DNA from: Paenibacillus sp. XY044
GTDB lineage: Bacteria > Bacillota > Bacilli > Paenibacillales > Paenibacillaceae
Direction: 5' to 3'
Assembly: GCF_002257645.1 (NCBI RefSeq)
Contig: NZ_NQMO01000001.1
Span: 186,001 to 250,000 of the forward strand
Length of the DNA stretch: 64,000 nucleotides
Of the stretch, positions 1 through 8,471 are shown piece after piece (the first letter of the stretch is position 1; the number at the start of each line of letters is the position of its first letter). The translations under genes and the position numbers were made by a program. The notes under the pieces were generated by a model. It was not told the DNA's origin, made no database searches, and worked only from the letters and a program-made list of their open reading frames with translations.

Positions 1-827
1 ATACCGAACGCATCGAGCAGGCTCTCGACCTTGCGCATCTGGCTCAGGGCGAACACCGGTTTTCCGGCGCGCAGCGCGGCCAGGGCGGGGTGGAGCTTGT
101 AGGTGATCAAGTAATCGACCGATTGGATATAGCTGTACGTCAGATCCAATTCCATCAGCATGGGCAGCGTTTCGGCGGATGCCCCCGGGAGGGCCTCCTT
201 GATCCGGGAAAGCATTCGCTGGCAGACCGCAAGGTCAGAGTAAATATTGGTAGGGTGGTTGATCACGGGGATGAGCACAAGGTGGTAACCCTGCCGGATC
301 AGGTGGAGCGACAGCTGCAGCATATTTTCAAGCGGGAACGAGGGGTAAGCAAACAGGCACATCCCGATGGTCGGCCGGCTGGAGAATCGTTTGACCGGGT
401 AGGAAGGTTCCCTGTAGGCAAATACAATGTCGTGAGCCTGCTGAACATGCTGATGAAAGCCGGCTCTTTCGGCAATATCAGCCGAACGGCTGTCCCGAAA
501 TACGGCCATTTGCGCCGTGCGGATATAAGCTCTGTATTTGGCAACCTGTTCCGCGGGCCAGCTGGATGCCGGGTAGTTGTCCACGACGCCGACGCCGTAC
601 AGCCATTTGGGATGGTCCTTGAGCGCATCCGGAAAATAATAAGGGTTAAACGAATACGGGGTGATCAAGTCCCCGCCTCCGATAATGACACGGTCGGTTT
701 GCTCTGGATCGAGACGGCTGGTCCACGGGTACACGACATGGCCTTCGAATACCTGCTGCAGCGTTCTCAGAAACAGATCGTCACCGAAGTTTCCCATGCC
801 GTAATAACCGCATGCTCCAATCTTCAA
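1..827 (-). CDS. Polysaccharide pyruvyl transferase family protein (3' end outside window)
   Basis: Reading the minus strand from a TTG at 827-825 gives about 275 open codons running off the left edge. The N-terminus has the glycine-rich GYYGMGNFGDDLF motif. It is followed by a GGGDLITP motif near residue 50 and a late TYKLHPALAAL segment. All three are typical of the polysaccharide pyruvyl transferase family (CsaB/WcaK type), which adds ketal-pyruvate to cell-wall or exopolysaccharide sugars. The TTG start is chosen because GAAAGGAGG (838-846) lies about 10 bases upstream and no ATG fits. It follows the glycosyltransferase gene by 25 bases on the same strand, so the two are probably cotranscribed for surface glycan synthesis. 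The acceptor sugar cannot be told from sequence. Confidence 0.8.
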   Translation of the reverse strand, partial: MKIGACGYYGMGNFGDDLFLRTLQQVFEGHVVYPWTSRLDPEQTDRVIIGGGDLITPYSFNPYYFPDALKDHPKWLYGVGVVDNYPASSWPAEQVAKYRAYIRTAQMAVFRDSRSADIAERAGFHQHVQQAHDIVFAYREPSYPVKRFSSRPTIGMCLFAYPSFPLENMLQLSLHLIRQGYHLVLIPVINHPTNIYSDLAVCQRMLSRIKEALPGASAETLPMLMELDLTYSYIQSVDYLITYKLHPALAALRAGKPVFALSQMRKVESLLDAFG

Positions 828-852
828 TGCTAAACAGCCTCCTTTCATAAAC

Positions 853-1872
853 CTACTGCAGTGTCTTGCGCCGCAGGGTGTCAATGATGACCTGATGCGC
901 GGCTCCACCTCGGTCTTCCCAGCGGTTGCTCCGCGCATATTCGATCCGTGCCTGCCGCTTCTCCGGGGAGTCTGGCTCAGCCAGCATCCGGCCCAGTTTG
1001 GCGATAAAATCGTCATGCGTCGTCGCCGTGGTGACATGGGGCTCCATATGAATGCATTCCGGAAGCGCCGTCGACAGTACAGGCACACCGGACGCCATGT
1101 ATTCATAAGCTTTTACAGGATTGGTTGCCAGGGTAATGGGGTGATACTGAAACGGGATTAAAGCGACGTCGACATGCTTAAGGTATTTTTTGAGCTCGGT
1201 GTGAGGCTTCTCGCCCAGCACATGAACGTTCGGAAGCCGCGCGTAATCAGGGATATCGCCGTAGGCGGCACCGATGGACACGAAATGCACGTCCGGATAG
1301 CGCGACGCCATTTTCGCGAACAGATCGTGGTCGAGCCAGTAGGCCCACGCGCCGATATAGGCGGCGACTTTCCCCTGCGGAAGGTCATGGGGGCGTTCCG
1401 ATAGGCCGGGATCAAAAAAGGAAGCATCGGCTCCGTTCGGGATCAGCGTAACCGGTTTATCAGGATAGGCCAGTTGCAGGCGCGTGCGAATGGTTTCAGC
1501 CGTGCAGACCAAATGATCGGAAGCGTCCACCATCTTCACTTCATACTTGGCCCAGTGCGGAAACTCATCGCAGCAGTCGTAAATGATGGCATTCGGGCGG
1601 TAGAGGGAAGTCAGGCGGGTGCGCTGCTTGGCCCAAGTGGTCCAGCCCACGACCGGGTGACTCTCGCGAAGCTTCTTCAGCTTCTTCATAAATGCGTGAT
1701 GGTCGGTGAACAAGAACACGTTCGGTTCCACTTCTATGAATTCACGGTCCAGCGGCGCCAGGTTTTCAAAGAATACGAGGTGACCCCTGGCTCCGAGCTG
1801 CGTCATGAGCTGCTGCGGCCGCTGCTTCATGTACTTCCAGTTCATCGTTTTCGGATAAATGATCATTGCCAA
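853..1872 (-). CDS. Glycosyltransferase (GT-B fold, family 1/4-like)
   Basis: A 339-residue cytoplasmic protein with no membrane segments. The N-terminal half begins with IIYPKTMNWKYMKQRPQQL, the pattern of a group of bacterial GT-B glycosyltransferases. The C-terminal half carries IPNGAD, the region GVPVLSTALPE with an upstream YEYMASG, and an N-terminal-domain DCCDEF motif. The YEYMASG-to-GVPVL stretch corresponds to the nucleotide-sugar binding E-x7-E type region of GT4 enzymes. The start is TTG at 1872 because AAAGGAGG sits about 10 bases upstream; the in-frame ATG two codons later is too far from it. It is first of a minus-strand pair with the pyruvyl transferase. Donor and acceptor are not predictable. 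Confidence 0.85.
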   Translation of the reverse strand: MAMIIYPKTMNWKYMKQRPQQLMTQLGARGHLVFFENLAPLDREFIEVEPNVFLFTDHHAFMKKLKKLRESHPVVGWTTWAKQRTRLTSLYRPNAIIYDCCDEFPHWAKYEVKMVDASDHLVCTAETIRTRLQLAYPDKPVTLIPNGADASFFDPGLSERPHDLPQGKVAAYIGAWAYWLDHDLFAKMASRYPDVHFVSIGAAYGDIPDYARLPNVHVLGEKPHTELKKYLKHVDVALIPFQYHPITLATNPVKAYEYMASGVPVLSTALPECIHMEPHVTTATTHDDFIAKLGRMLAEPDSPEKRQARIEYARSNRWEDRGGAAHQVIIDTLRRKTLQ

Positions 1873-2104
1873 AGATTACATACCTCCTTTCAACCAGTCG
1901 CTTACAATATATGCTTTGATAGCTTTATAGAATTGGATGAAAGGACTAAGTGCAGCCGAAATGGGAAAAGAGCCTGGCCGTCATGGATAGGATGTCAGTC
2001 ATATGTGAGCCTCGCTTTCCTGGATGAGCCCTGGGGAAACTGGAAATGCGGGCGGCTTGGAGGTTATAATGGTGAAAATAATAGGAAAGATGAAAGGGTT
2101 GTTT

Positions 2105-2752
2105 ATGGCTAATACACACACTTACACCCGCAAGGAAGAAGTGGCGAACGCCATTACCCACGGCATCGGGGCGCTGCTCAGCATTGCCGCATTGGTGCTG
2201 CTGATCGTGTTTTCCTCCATGAAGGGAACGGCATGGCACATCGTCAGCTTTTCGATCTACGGGGCGACGATGCTGATTCTGTACATCAACTCCACCTTGG
2301 TTCACAGCTTCAAGGAAGGTAAGGTCAAGGATTTATTCGAAATTTTTGACCATTCCTCGATTTACTTGTTCATTGCCGGCTCGTATACGCCGTTTATGCT
2401 GGTTGCGATCCGGGGACCGCTTGGGTGGTCGCTGTTCGCAATCGTTTGGGGGATTGCGCTGCTCGGCTGCGTGTTTAAGGCGTTTTTTACGAAGCGTTTT
2501 CTGTTCATGTCTACGATTTTCTACATTATTATGGGGTGGCTGGTCGTGGTTGCTTGGGGGCCGCTGACGGCTGCCGTAGCTTCCGGAGGCATTTGGCTGC
2601 TGGCTGCCGGCGGGATTCTGTACACGCTGGGTACCATTTTTTACGTATGGCGGGGCTTTCCGTACCACCATGCGATCTGGCATTTGTTCGTGCTGGGCGG
2701 CAGTGTGATGCATTTCTTTGCAGTGCTGGTCTACCTGCTTCCATGGTCGTAA
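2105..2752 (+). CDS. Hemolysin III / PAQR-related membrane protein (YplQ-like)
   Basis: About 215 residues with seven predicted hydrophobic segments. It begins with a short charged N-terminus followed by EEVANAITHGIGA, the family signature. Further hallmarks are HSSIYLFIAGSYTPF (conserved Asp-His-Ser and Tyr-Thr-Pro) near residue 80 and a late HAIWHLFVLGGS with conserved histidines, consistent with metal-binding PAQR-type proteins. Family members are annotated as hemolysin III, but a haemolytic role is doubtful for most homologues. The ATG at 2105 is chosen because family proteins start just before the EEVANAI block. An ATG at 2069 with GGAGG 5 bases upstream is an alternative that adds 12 residues. 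It is monocistronic, and it is divergent from the glycan genes. Confidence 0.85.
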   Translation: MANTHTYTRKEEVANAITHGIGALLSIAALVLLIVFSSMKGTAWHIVSFSIYGATMLILYINSTLVHSFKEGKVKDLFEIFDHSSIYLFIAGSYTPFMLVAIRGPLGWSLFAIVWGIALLGCVFKAFFTKRFLFMSTIFYIIMGWLVVVAWGPLTAAVASGGIWLLAAGGILYTLGTIFYVWRGFPYHHAIWHLFVLGGSVMHFFAVLVYLLPWS

Positions 2753-2794
2753 AGATAGAAATCAGAAAGATTTGAAGATGACAAGGATATTTGC

Positions 2795-2823
2795 TTGACA
2801 TCTTTCTTTGTTTTCTGTATGAT
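2795..2823 (+). promoter_or_regulatory. Sigma-A promoter for ylxM-ffh
   Basis: TTGACA at 2795-2800 and TATGAT at 2818-2823 are separated by exactly 17 bases. The -35 matches consensus fully and the -10 in five of six positions. It lies 55 bases before the GTG start of ylxM and after the hemolysin III gene stop, so it should drive the SRP and ribosomal cluster. Confidence 0.8.
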
Positions 2824-2878
2824 AAGGAACGTTAATGAACTGTAAAGTGTTTTTCCTTGACGAAGGGAGTGTCCCTCA

Positions 2879-3235
2879 GTGAGTCAGGAGAATCGGCTCG
2901 AGAAGACGAATCGAATCAATCTTTTGTTTGATTTCTACGAACAGCTGTTGACTGAGAAGCAGCAGACGTTCCTTAAATATTACTTTCATGACGATTTCTC
3001 CCTTGGGGAGATTGCAGCTGAGTTCGACATCAGCCGCCAGGCCGTTTATGAACACATCAAGCGGGCTGAGCAGGTGCTGGATATGTACGAGGAGAAGCTG
3101 GGGCTGCTGCAGAAGCATGAGCAGCGGAGCCGCGAGCTCGAACAACTTCGGGGCATTATGGAATCCAGCAGCATGTCTGAATCCGATAAAATGAAAATAT
3201 ATCATATCGTAAATCAATTGCAGCAATTGGAATAA
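2879..3235 (+). CDS. ylxM: YlxM, putative SRP-associated helix-turn-helix protein
   Basis: A 118-residue protein of the UPF0122/YlxM family. It has a sigma-70 region 4-like helix-turn-helix: FSLGEIAAEFDISRQAVYEHI at residues 41-61, flanked by a coiled-coil tail rich in Glu, Leu and Gln. The start is GTG at 2879, preceded by AAGGGAG about 10 bases upstream. It sits 24 bases upstream of ffh, the conserved arrangement in Bacillota. That order is why the family is thought to act in or regulate the signal recognition particle pathway. The exact function is unproven; DNA binding is inferred from the helix-turn-helix only. Confidence 0.9.
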   Translation: MSQENRLEKTNRINLLFDFYEQLLTEKQQTFLKYYFHDDFSLGEIAAEFDISRQAVYEHIKRAEQVLDMYEEKLGLLQKHEQRSRELEQLRGIMESSSMSESDKMKIYHIVNQLQQLE

Positions 3236-3259
3236 AGCGTTAGAAGGAGGTGGCGGTTC

Positions 3260-4642
3260 ATGGCATTTGAAGGATTGACCAGCCGACTGCAGAACGTGTT
3301 CAGCAAGCTGCGCGGCAAAGGCAAGGTATCCGAGGATGACGTTAACGAAGCGATGCGCGAGGTGCGTCTTGCGCTCCTGGAGGCCGACGTTAACTTTAAG
3401 GTAGTCAAGGATTTCGTCGCCAAGGTGAAAGAGAAGGCCATTGGTACCGAAGTGATGGAGAGCTTCACGCCGGGCATGGTCATCATTGACATCGTAAATA
3501 AAGAACTGACCGAACTGATGGGCGGAAGCCAAGCGAAGCTGGCGAAGGCGAACAAGCCTCCGACCGTCATTATGATGGTAGGTTTGCAAGGGGCCGGTAA
3601 GACGACGACCTCCGGCAAGCTGGCGAAGATGCTGCAGAAGCAGAACCACCGTCCGCTGATGGCGGCCGGCGATATCTACCGCCCTGCAGCGATCAAGCAG
3701 CTTCAGGTATTGGGTGACCAGATCGGCGTTCCGGTATTCACGCTCGGGGACAAGACAAGCCCGGTGGAAATCGCGAAGCAGGCTTATCAGCAAGCCAAAG
3801 ATAACGGTAACGATTATCTGATCATCGATACGGCGGGCCGACTGCATATCGATGAGGAGCTGATGGAAGAGCTCCGCCAAATTCACAGCGAGGTTAAGCC
3901 GGATGAGGTGCTGCTGGTCGTGGACGCGATGACAGGCCAGGATGCCGTCAACGTTGCGGATCACTTCAACAAACAGTTGGACCTGACGGGCGTCGTGCTG
4001 ACCAAGCTCGACGGCGATACCCGCGGTGGTGCCGCGCTTTCCGTTAAGGCCGTAACCGGCTGCCCGATCAAGTTTGCGGCGCTCGGCGAGAAGATCGATG
4101 CGCTGGAGCCTTTCCATCCGGAACGGATGGCTTCCCGGATCCTCGGCATGGGCGACATGCTCTCGCTGATCGAGAAAGCCCAGTCGAATATCGACACGGA
4201 GAAAGCCAAGGAAATGGAACGTAAAATGCGTAACGCCGAGTTTACGTTCGACGATTTCCTGGAGCAGATGGAGCAGGTGAAGAAGCTCGGCCCGATCGAC
4301 CAGATCATGGACATGATCCCGGGGATGGGCAAGCTGAAGCAGACCAAGGATTTGAAGGTCGACGAGAAGCAGATGGGCCGCATTGAGGCCATCGTCTTCT
4401 CGATGACGAAGGCAGAGAAACAGAATCCGGATATCATCAATCACAACCGCCGTAAGCGGATTGCGACCGGCAGCGGCACATCGCTCGCTGAGGTTAACCG
4501 GCTGATCAAGCAGTTTGACGAGATGCGCCGGATGATGAAGCAGTTCTCGGATATGATGGGTCCGAAGGGTCCGAAGGGCAAGGCTTTAAAGCAGCTGAAA
4601 GGATTAGCCGGCAAAGGCGGCATGAAGTTTCCTTTCCGTTAA
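3260..4642 (+). CDS. ffh: Signal recognition particle protein Ffh
   Basis: A 460-residue SRP54 GTPase that binds signal peptides on ribosomes and the SRP RNA and docks with FtsY at the membrane. An N-terminal four-helix N domain (about 1-90) precedes the G domain, which shows GLQGAGKTTTSGKL (P-loop, about residue 107), DTAGR (about 191) and TKLDGDTRGG (about 248). The methionine-rich M domain (about 300-440) contains MDMIPGMGK and ends with repeated MM pairs. Length is normal for the family. The ATG is 13 bases after AGGAGG. It follows ylxM and is followed by rpsP, the standard order. No scRNA (ffs) gene was seen in the window. Confidence 0.98.
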   Translation: MAFEGLTSRLQNVFSKLRGKGKVSEDDVNEAMREVRLALLEADVNFKVVKDFVAKVKEKAIGTEVMESFTPGMVIIDIVNKELTELMGGSQAKLAKANKPPTVIMMVGLQGAGKTTTSGKLAKMLQKQNHRPLMAAGDIYRPAAIKQLQVLGDQIGVPVFTLGDKTSPVEIAKQAYQQAKDNGNDYLIIDTAGRLHIDEELMEELRQIHSEVKPDEVLLVVDAMTGQDAVNVADHFNKQLDLTGVVLTKLDGDTRGGAALSVKAVTGCPIKFAALGEKIDALEPFHPERMASRILGMGDMLSLIEKAQSNIDTEKAKEMERKMRNAEFTFDDFLEQMEQVKKLGPIDQIMDMIPGMGKLKQTKDLKVDEKQMGRIEAIVFSMTKAEKQNPDIINHNRRKRIATGSGTSLAEVNRLIKQFDEMRRMMKQFSDMMGPKGPKGKALKQLKGLAGKGGMKFPFR

Positions 4643-4660
4643 TAACTGCATTTCAATATA

Positions 4661-4696
4661 GACAGCCGCCTCTCCACTATGGATGAAGGGGCTGTC
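4661..4696 (+). other. Inverted repeat between ffh and rpsP (possible attenuator or RNA processing site)
   Basis: GACAGCC (4661-4667) pairs perfectly with GGCTGTC (4690-4696), and the inner bases CCTctCC/GGatgaAGG may extend the stem. There is no immediate T-run, only a weak one about 12 bases later, so full termination looks unlikely. It may partly uncouple ffh from rpsP or be an RNA processing hairpin. Confidence 0.4.
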
Positions 4697-4730
4697 CCCA
4701 AGACTTATTTTATTGAAGGAGGTGAATTTC

Positions 4731-5003
4731 GTGGCAGTACGTATTCGTCTGAAACGCATGGGTGCTCATAAAGCTCCTTTCTACCGTATCGTGGTATCGG
4801 ATTCCCGTTCCCCACGTGACGGCCGTTTTATCGAAGAAATCGGTTACTACAATCCGGTCAACCAACCGGCTGACGTAAGAATCGATGAAGATAAAGCACT
4901 GGCGTGGCTGCAAAACGGTGCGCAAGCATCCGACACAGTCCGCAACCTGCTGAGCAAAGCAGGCGTGCTTAAGAAGTTCCATGAGCTCAAGCAGCAGAAA
5001 TAA
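4731..5003 (+). CDS. rpsP: 30S ribosomal protein S16
   Basis: A 90-residue S16 beginning with [20 protein letters not shown] and containing the conserved [18 protein letters not shown] block. S16 binds 16S rRNA and is needed for assembly of the 30S subunit. The GTG at 4731 is chosen over upstream ATG codons because GAAGGAGGTGA lies at the right distance and because S16 proteins start at this point. It is second of the ffh-rpsP-khpA-rimM-trmD cluster, which couples translation factors to rRNA and tRNA maturation. Confidence 0.97.
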   Translation: MAVRIRLKRMGAHKAPFYRIVVSDSRSPRDGRFIEEIGYYNPVNQPADVRIDEDKALAWLQNGAQASDTVRNLLSKAGVLKKFHELKQQK

Positions 5004-5025
5004 TGACTGATCGTGAGGGTTATCT

Positions 5026-5256
5026 ATGGAAGAATTAGTTGGTGTTATTGCTAAGGCTTTGGTGGATCATCCTGAAGAGGTGGCTGTGAAGACGGTAGAG
5101 AAGGATCACCTGATTGTCTATGAACTCACCGTGCATCCCGAGGATGTAGGGAAGGTCATCGGCAAGCAGGGCCGGATCGCCAAAGCGCTTCGAACAGTCG
5201 TAACTTCTGCAGCAGTCAAAATGGATAAACGCGTGACCGTGGATATCATATCTTAA
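5026..5256 (+). CDS. khpA: KH-domain RNA-binding protein KhpA (YlqC)
   Basis: A 76-residue single type II KH domain. The RNA-binding GxxG loop is visible as GKVIGKQGRIAKALR (about residues 42-56), followed by the final beta strand KRVTVDI. KhpA partners with KhpB/EloR in Gram-positives and binds many RNAs, affecting cell division and wall synthesis. It lies 22 bases after rpsP and before a strong terminator, matching its standard position between rpsP and rimM. Length is typical. Confidence 0.95.
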   Translation: MEELVGVIAKALVDHPEEVAVKTVEKDHLIVYELTVHPEDVGKVIGKQGRIAKALRTVVTSAAVKMDKRVTVDIIS

Positions 5257-5270
5257 AGATATACGAAAGG

Positions 5271-5299
5271 GGGTTAGGATGCATGTCCTAGCCCTTTTT
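5271..5299 (+). terminator. Rho-independent terminator after khpA
   Basis: GGGTTAGGA (5271-5279) pairs with TCCTAGCCC (5286-5294), allowing one G-U pair, across a 6-base loop. Five Ts follow at 5295-5299. It separates rpsP-khpA from rimM-trmD, perhaps with read-through. Confidence 0.85.
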
Positions 5300-5373
5300 C
5301 GTGCATGCTGAAGATTAAACAATAGATACGTGCAATACAAGCGCGCCGAAGCGCCATTCGCTAGGAGGAGAAC

Positions 5374-5895
5374 ATGCCGGATACACTTTATAAGGTTGGC
5401 AAAATCGTCAACACCCACGGCATCAGGGGCGAAATCAAAGTGCTGTCGTACACGGATTTCCCCGAGGTCCGTTTTGCCAAGGGCAGCGAGCTGATGGTCA
5501 TTCCGGAGGACGGGGGCAAGCCGTTCGAAGTGACCGTCCTTTCCTCGCGCCTTCATAAAAATATGTACATCATTAAATTGGACGGTTACGACAATATTAA
5601 CGATGTGGAGAAATTGAAAGGCAGCATGCTGAAGGTAAGCAAAGAACATCTCGTGGAGCTGCCGGAAGACGAGTATTACTTCCACGAAATTATCGGCTGT
5701 ACCGTCGTGACTGATGAAGACAAGGAACTTGGGGTCGTGACCGAAATTTTAACGCCCGGTGCGAACGACGTATGGGTGGTCCAGCCGAAGGGCGGCAAGA
5801 GCATCCTCATCCCCGTCATTGATGATGTCGTCCTTGACGTAGACATTCCGAAGCAAAAAATACTCGTTCATATTATGGAAGGACTGCTGGACTAA
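5374..5895 (+). CDS. rimM: 16S rRNA processing protein RimM
   Basis: A 173-residue two-domain protein that binds S19 and assists late maturation of the 30S head. The N-terminal RimM barrel has [19 protein letters not shown]. The C-terminal PRC-barrel contains [13 protein letters not shown] and the closing segment [17 protein letters not shown]. An AGGAGGAGA ribosome site precedes the ATG. Its stop codon overlaps the trmD start by one base (TAATG), indicating translational coupling. Confidence 0.97.
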   Translation: MPDTLYKVGKIVNTHGIRGEIKVLSYTDFPEVRFAKGSELMVIPEDGGKPFEVTVLSSRLHKNMYIIKLDGYDNINDVEKLKGSMLKVSKEHLVELPEDEYYFHEIIGCTVVTDEDKELGVVTEILTPGANDVWVVQPKGGKSILIPVIDDVVLDVDIPKQKILVHIMEGLLD

Positions 5896-6656
5896 TGAGA
5901 GTGGATGTGCTGACCCTGTTCCCGGAAATGCTGGATGGGGTTTTCCGGACAAGCATTCTCGGCAAAGCCCAGGAGAAAGGAATCATCTCGCTCCATACCG
6001 TCAATTTCCGGGATTATTCCGGGAACAAGCACGGTACGGTCGACGATACGCCGTATGGCGGAGGCGGAGGAATGGTACTGAAGCCGGAGCCGATCTTCGC
6101 GGCTGTCGAGGATTTGCTGGAGAAAGCGGGGCATCAGGCCAAGCCAAGAGTCATCCTGATGTGTCCGCAAGGGGAAACCTTTTCGCAGAAAAAAGCGGAG
6201 GAACTCGCGAAGGAAGAGCATTTGATCTTCATTTGCGGCCATTACGAGGGATACGATGAGCGGATTCGCGAGCACCTCATCACCGATGAGCTGTCGATCG
6301 GCGACTATGTGCTGACCGGGGGCGAACTTCCGGCGGCGGTCGTGATCGATGCGGTCTCCCGGCTGCTGCCTGGCGTGCTGGGCAACGAAACGTCTGCCGT
6401 AACGGACTCTTTCAGCACCGGTCTGCTGGAGTACCCGCACTATACCCGCCCGGTGGAGTTCCGGGGCTGGAAAGTGCCGGACATGCTTCTGAGCGGGCAT
6501 CACGCGAACATCGAGGCTTGGCGCCGGGAGCAGGCACTGCAGCGGACGCTCCAGCGGCGGCCGGATCTGCTGGATGAGGTGGAGCTGACCGACCAGGACC
6601 GCAAGACGCTGGAGAAGCTCCGCAGAATGAAGGATACCGATGCCGGACTTGAATAA
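5895..6656 (+). CDS. trmD: tRNA (guanine-N1-)-methyltransferase TrmD
   Basis: A 253-residue SPOUT methyltransferase that makes m1G37 in tRNAs with G36, preventing frameshifting. N-terminal [13 protein letters not shown] is followed by [17 protein letters not shown] (about 50-66). The knotted SAM site appears as [12 protein letters not shown] (about 113) and [13 protein letters not shown] (about 135), all conserved. Length is typical. The start overlaps the rimM stop by one base and the gene ends just before a terminator, closing the ffh-to-trmD cluster. rplS, which often follows directly, is here 5.4 kb downstream. Confidence 0.98.
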   Translation: MRVDVLTLFPEMLDGVFRTSILGKAQEKGIISLHTVNFRDYSGNKHGTVDDTPYGGGGGMVLKPEPIFAAVEDLLEKAGHQAKPRVILMCPQGETFSQKKAEELAKEEHLIFICGHYEGYDERIREHLITDELSIGDYVLTGGELPAAVVIDAVSRLLPGVLGNETSAVTDSFSTGLLEYPHYTRPVEFRGWKVPDMLLSGHHANIEAWRREQALQRTLQRRPDLLDEVELTDQDRKTLEKLRRMKDTDAGLE

Positions 6657-6665
6657 CCGAGCTGT

Positions 6666-6705
6666 AAAACCACGACCCCTGGGTTCTGCGAGGGAGTGGT
6701 TTTTT
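6666..6705 (+). terminator. Terminator after trmD
   Basis: AAAACCAC (6666-6673) pairs with GTGGTTTT (6696-6703), and the intervening CCCCTGGG/GAGGG bases may add to the stem. A T-run ends at 6705. It lies 9 bases after the trmD stop. Confidence 0.8.
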
Positions 6706-6798
6706 AGCGTCAGATGCGTTAGTCTGGATATAAGGTTGTTTAAGCATGAAGTTCATGAAACGCATGCCCATTGAAATGGATGATGACAGGAGGATACT

Positions 6799-8154
6799 AT
6801 GGATTATAAAGCTTATTTTCAAACCCATCGCGATCAGCATTTGAACGAATTGAAGGAATGGTTGTCCATTCCGAGCATTTCCGCATTATCCGAGCATAAG
6901 CCGGACGTCAAACGTGCAGCGGAATGGCTGGCGGAGACGCTGAAAAAGGCGGGCCTTGAGAACGTCAAGATTCAAGAAACAAGCGGACATCCGATCGTCT
7001 ATGCGGATCATCTGCATGCACCGGGCCAGCCGACGGTTCTCGTCTATGGGCACTATGACGTCCAGCCGGTAGACCCGCTGAACTTATGGGATACGCCTCC
7101 ATTCGAGCCGGCGGAACGCGACGGCAAGCTGTACGCCAGAGGCGCAACGGACGACAAGGGGCAGATCTTTTTACATATTAAAGCGGTGGAAGCTATTCTG
7201 CAGCAGGAGAAGCAGCTTCCGGTCAACATCAAGTTTTGCGTAGAGGGCGAGGAGGAAGTCGGCAGCCCGAACCTTCCGAAATTTCTGGAAGAACAGCAGG
7301 AGCTGCTGAAAGCCGATGCGGTTCTGATCTCGGATACATCCCTGCTGGAAAAAGGAAAACCGGCGATCTGCACCGGGCTTCGCGGACTCTGCTCGCTGGA
7401 AGTTCGGATCAACACGGCCAATACGGATCTGCACTCCGGAAGCTACGGCGGCGGCGTGCCGAATGCGCTGCATGCAATGGTCAGCCTGCTCGATTCCCTG
7501 CATGATGCCAAGGGCCGCGTAGCTGTGGAAGGCTTCTATGAAAGTGTTCCGGGGCTTACGGAGGCAGACCATGCGGAGTTTGCGAAGCAGTCGGGTGATG
7601 AGAACAAGCTGAAGCGCGATCTTGGGCTTGACGAGCTGTACGGGGAAGAAGGATACACGTTTGCCGAGAGAACGGGCGCCCGCCCGACGCTTGAGCTGAA
7701 CGGCGTCTATGGAGGGTTCCAGGGCGAAGGCAGCAAAACGGTCATTCCGAAGGAAGCCCATGCAAAGATCACGTGCCGTCTGGTGGGCCATCAGGACCCG
7801 CAGGACATTTTGGACAAAATCGAAAAGCATATCTACAGCCACGTACCGACAGGCGCCAAAGCTACCGTCATCCAGTACGAGAAGGGCAATGCGTTTACGA
7901 TCGATCCGTCCACGCCGATTTTGCAAAAAGCGGCAGAAGCCTACGAGGAAGTATACGGCACGCGTCCCGTATTTACGAGAGACGGCGGCTCCATCCCGAT
8001 CGTGGAGACGTTCTCCCGTGTGCTGGCGGCTCCGGTCGTATGCATGGGCTTTGGCCTTCCCGACGAAAACCTGCATGCGCCTAACGAGCACTTTAACTTG
8101 GAAAACTTCGATCTTGGCCTGCTGACCATCGTTGATTTCCTGAAAAGAGTATAA
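6799..8154 (+). CDS. M20 family dipeptidase
   Basis: A 451-residue zinc metallopeptidase of the M20/M25/M40 group, carboxypeptidase G2/carnosinase-like, expected to hydrolyse dipeptides in the cytoplasm; no signal peptide is present. Metal ligands and catalytic motifs are visible: YGHYDVQP (His85, Asp87), RGATDDKGQ (about Asp118-Asp119), EGEEEVGS (Glu151-Glu152), DTS (about 179) and a late HAPNEHF. The dimerisation insert holds the conserved DLHSGSYGG. An AGGAGG site lies 7 bases before the ATG. It is monocistronic between two terminators. Substrate preference cannot be read from sequence. Confidence 0.92.
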   Translation: MDYKAYFQTHRDQHLNELKEWLSIPSISALSEHKPDVKRAAEWLAETLKKAGLENVKIQETSGHPIVYADHLHAPGQPTVLVYGHYDVQPVDPLNLWDTPPFEPAERDGKLYARGATDDKGQIFLHIKAVEAILQQEKQLPVNIKFCVEGEEEVGSPNLPKFLEEQQELLKADAVLISDTSLLEKGKPAICTGLRGLCSLEVRINTANTDLHSGSYGGGVPNALHAMVSLLDSLHDAKGRVAVEGFYESVPGLTEADHAEFAKQSGDENKLKRDLGLDELYGEEGYTFAERTGARPTLELNGVYGGFQGEGSKTVIPKEAHAKITCRLVGHQDPQDILDKIEKHIYSHVPTGAKATVIQYEKGNAFTIDPSTPILQKAAEAYEEVYGTRPVFTRDGGSIPIVETFSRVLAAPVVCMGFGLPDENLHAPNEHFNLENFDLGLLTIVDFLKRV

Positions 8155-8199
8155 TGATCTCCTGAAAAAAAGAGATCTGAAAAGGATCGTAAGGAACGA

Positions 8200-8241
8200 A
8201 ATCGCTGGGTTCAGAGCATCTGCTCGGATCCGGCGATTTTT
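8200..8241 (+). terminator. Terminator after the M20 dipeptidase gene
   Basis: AATCGC (8200-8205) pairs with GCGATT (8233-8238), and the stem is extended by GG and TTC against GA and CC. Five Ts run from 8237 to 8241. Confidence 0.75.
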
Positions 8242-8270
8242 CTATTAGGCACAAACCTAAATATTCTGGA

Positions 8271-8299
8271 TTGAAATTTTATAACACAATAAATATAAT
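8271..8299 (+). promoter_or_regulatory. Sigma-A promoter for the GNAT gene
   Basis: TTGAAA (8271-8276) and a perfect TATAAT (8294-8299) are 17 bases apart within an AT-rich stretch. The transcript would have a leader of about 165 bases before the ATG at 8472. No riboswitch-like structure was recognised in that leader. Confidence 0.75.
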
Positions 8300-8471
8300 T
8301 ATTATGTAGTAATATTTTATATTGAAACATTTGATTCCTTTGCTGAAACATCCTTATCCCGCAAAAAAAAGCAGCAGCGAAACGAGTCTGTCTTCCGTGA
8401 AGCACGTCGATGGACATGATTTTATCAGGACTCGTTTGCACTTACTATCCATTGTAGAAGGAGGAGTTATC

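Noticed and set aside
90..833. 247-codon plus-strand frame over the left-edge gene
   Set aside because: The minus strand encodes a coherent pyruvyl transferase with motifs and a ribosome site; the plus frame shows none.
2876..4444. 522-codon minus-strand frame opposite ylxM and ffh
   Set aside because: It is the antisense shadow of ffh, rich in His, Leu and Arg, with no ribosome site.
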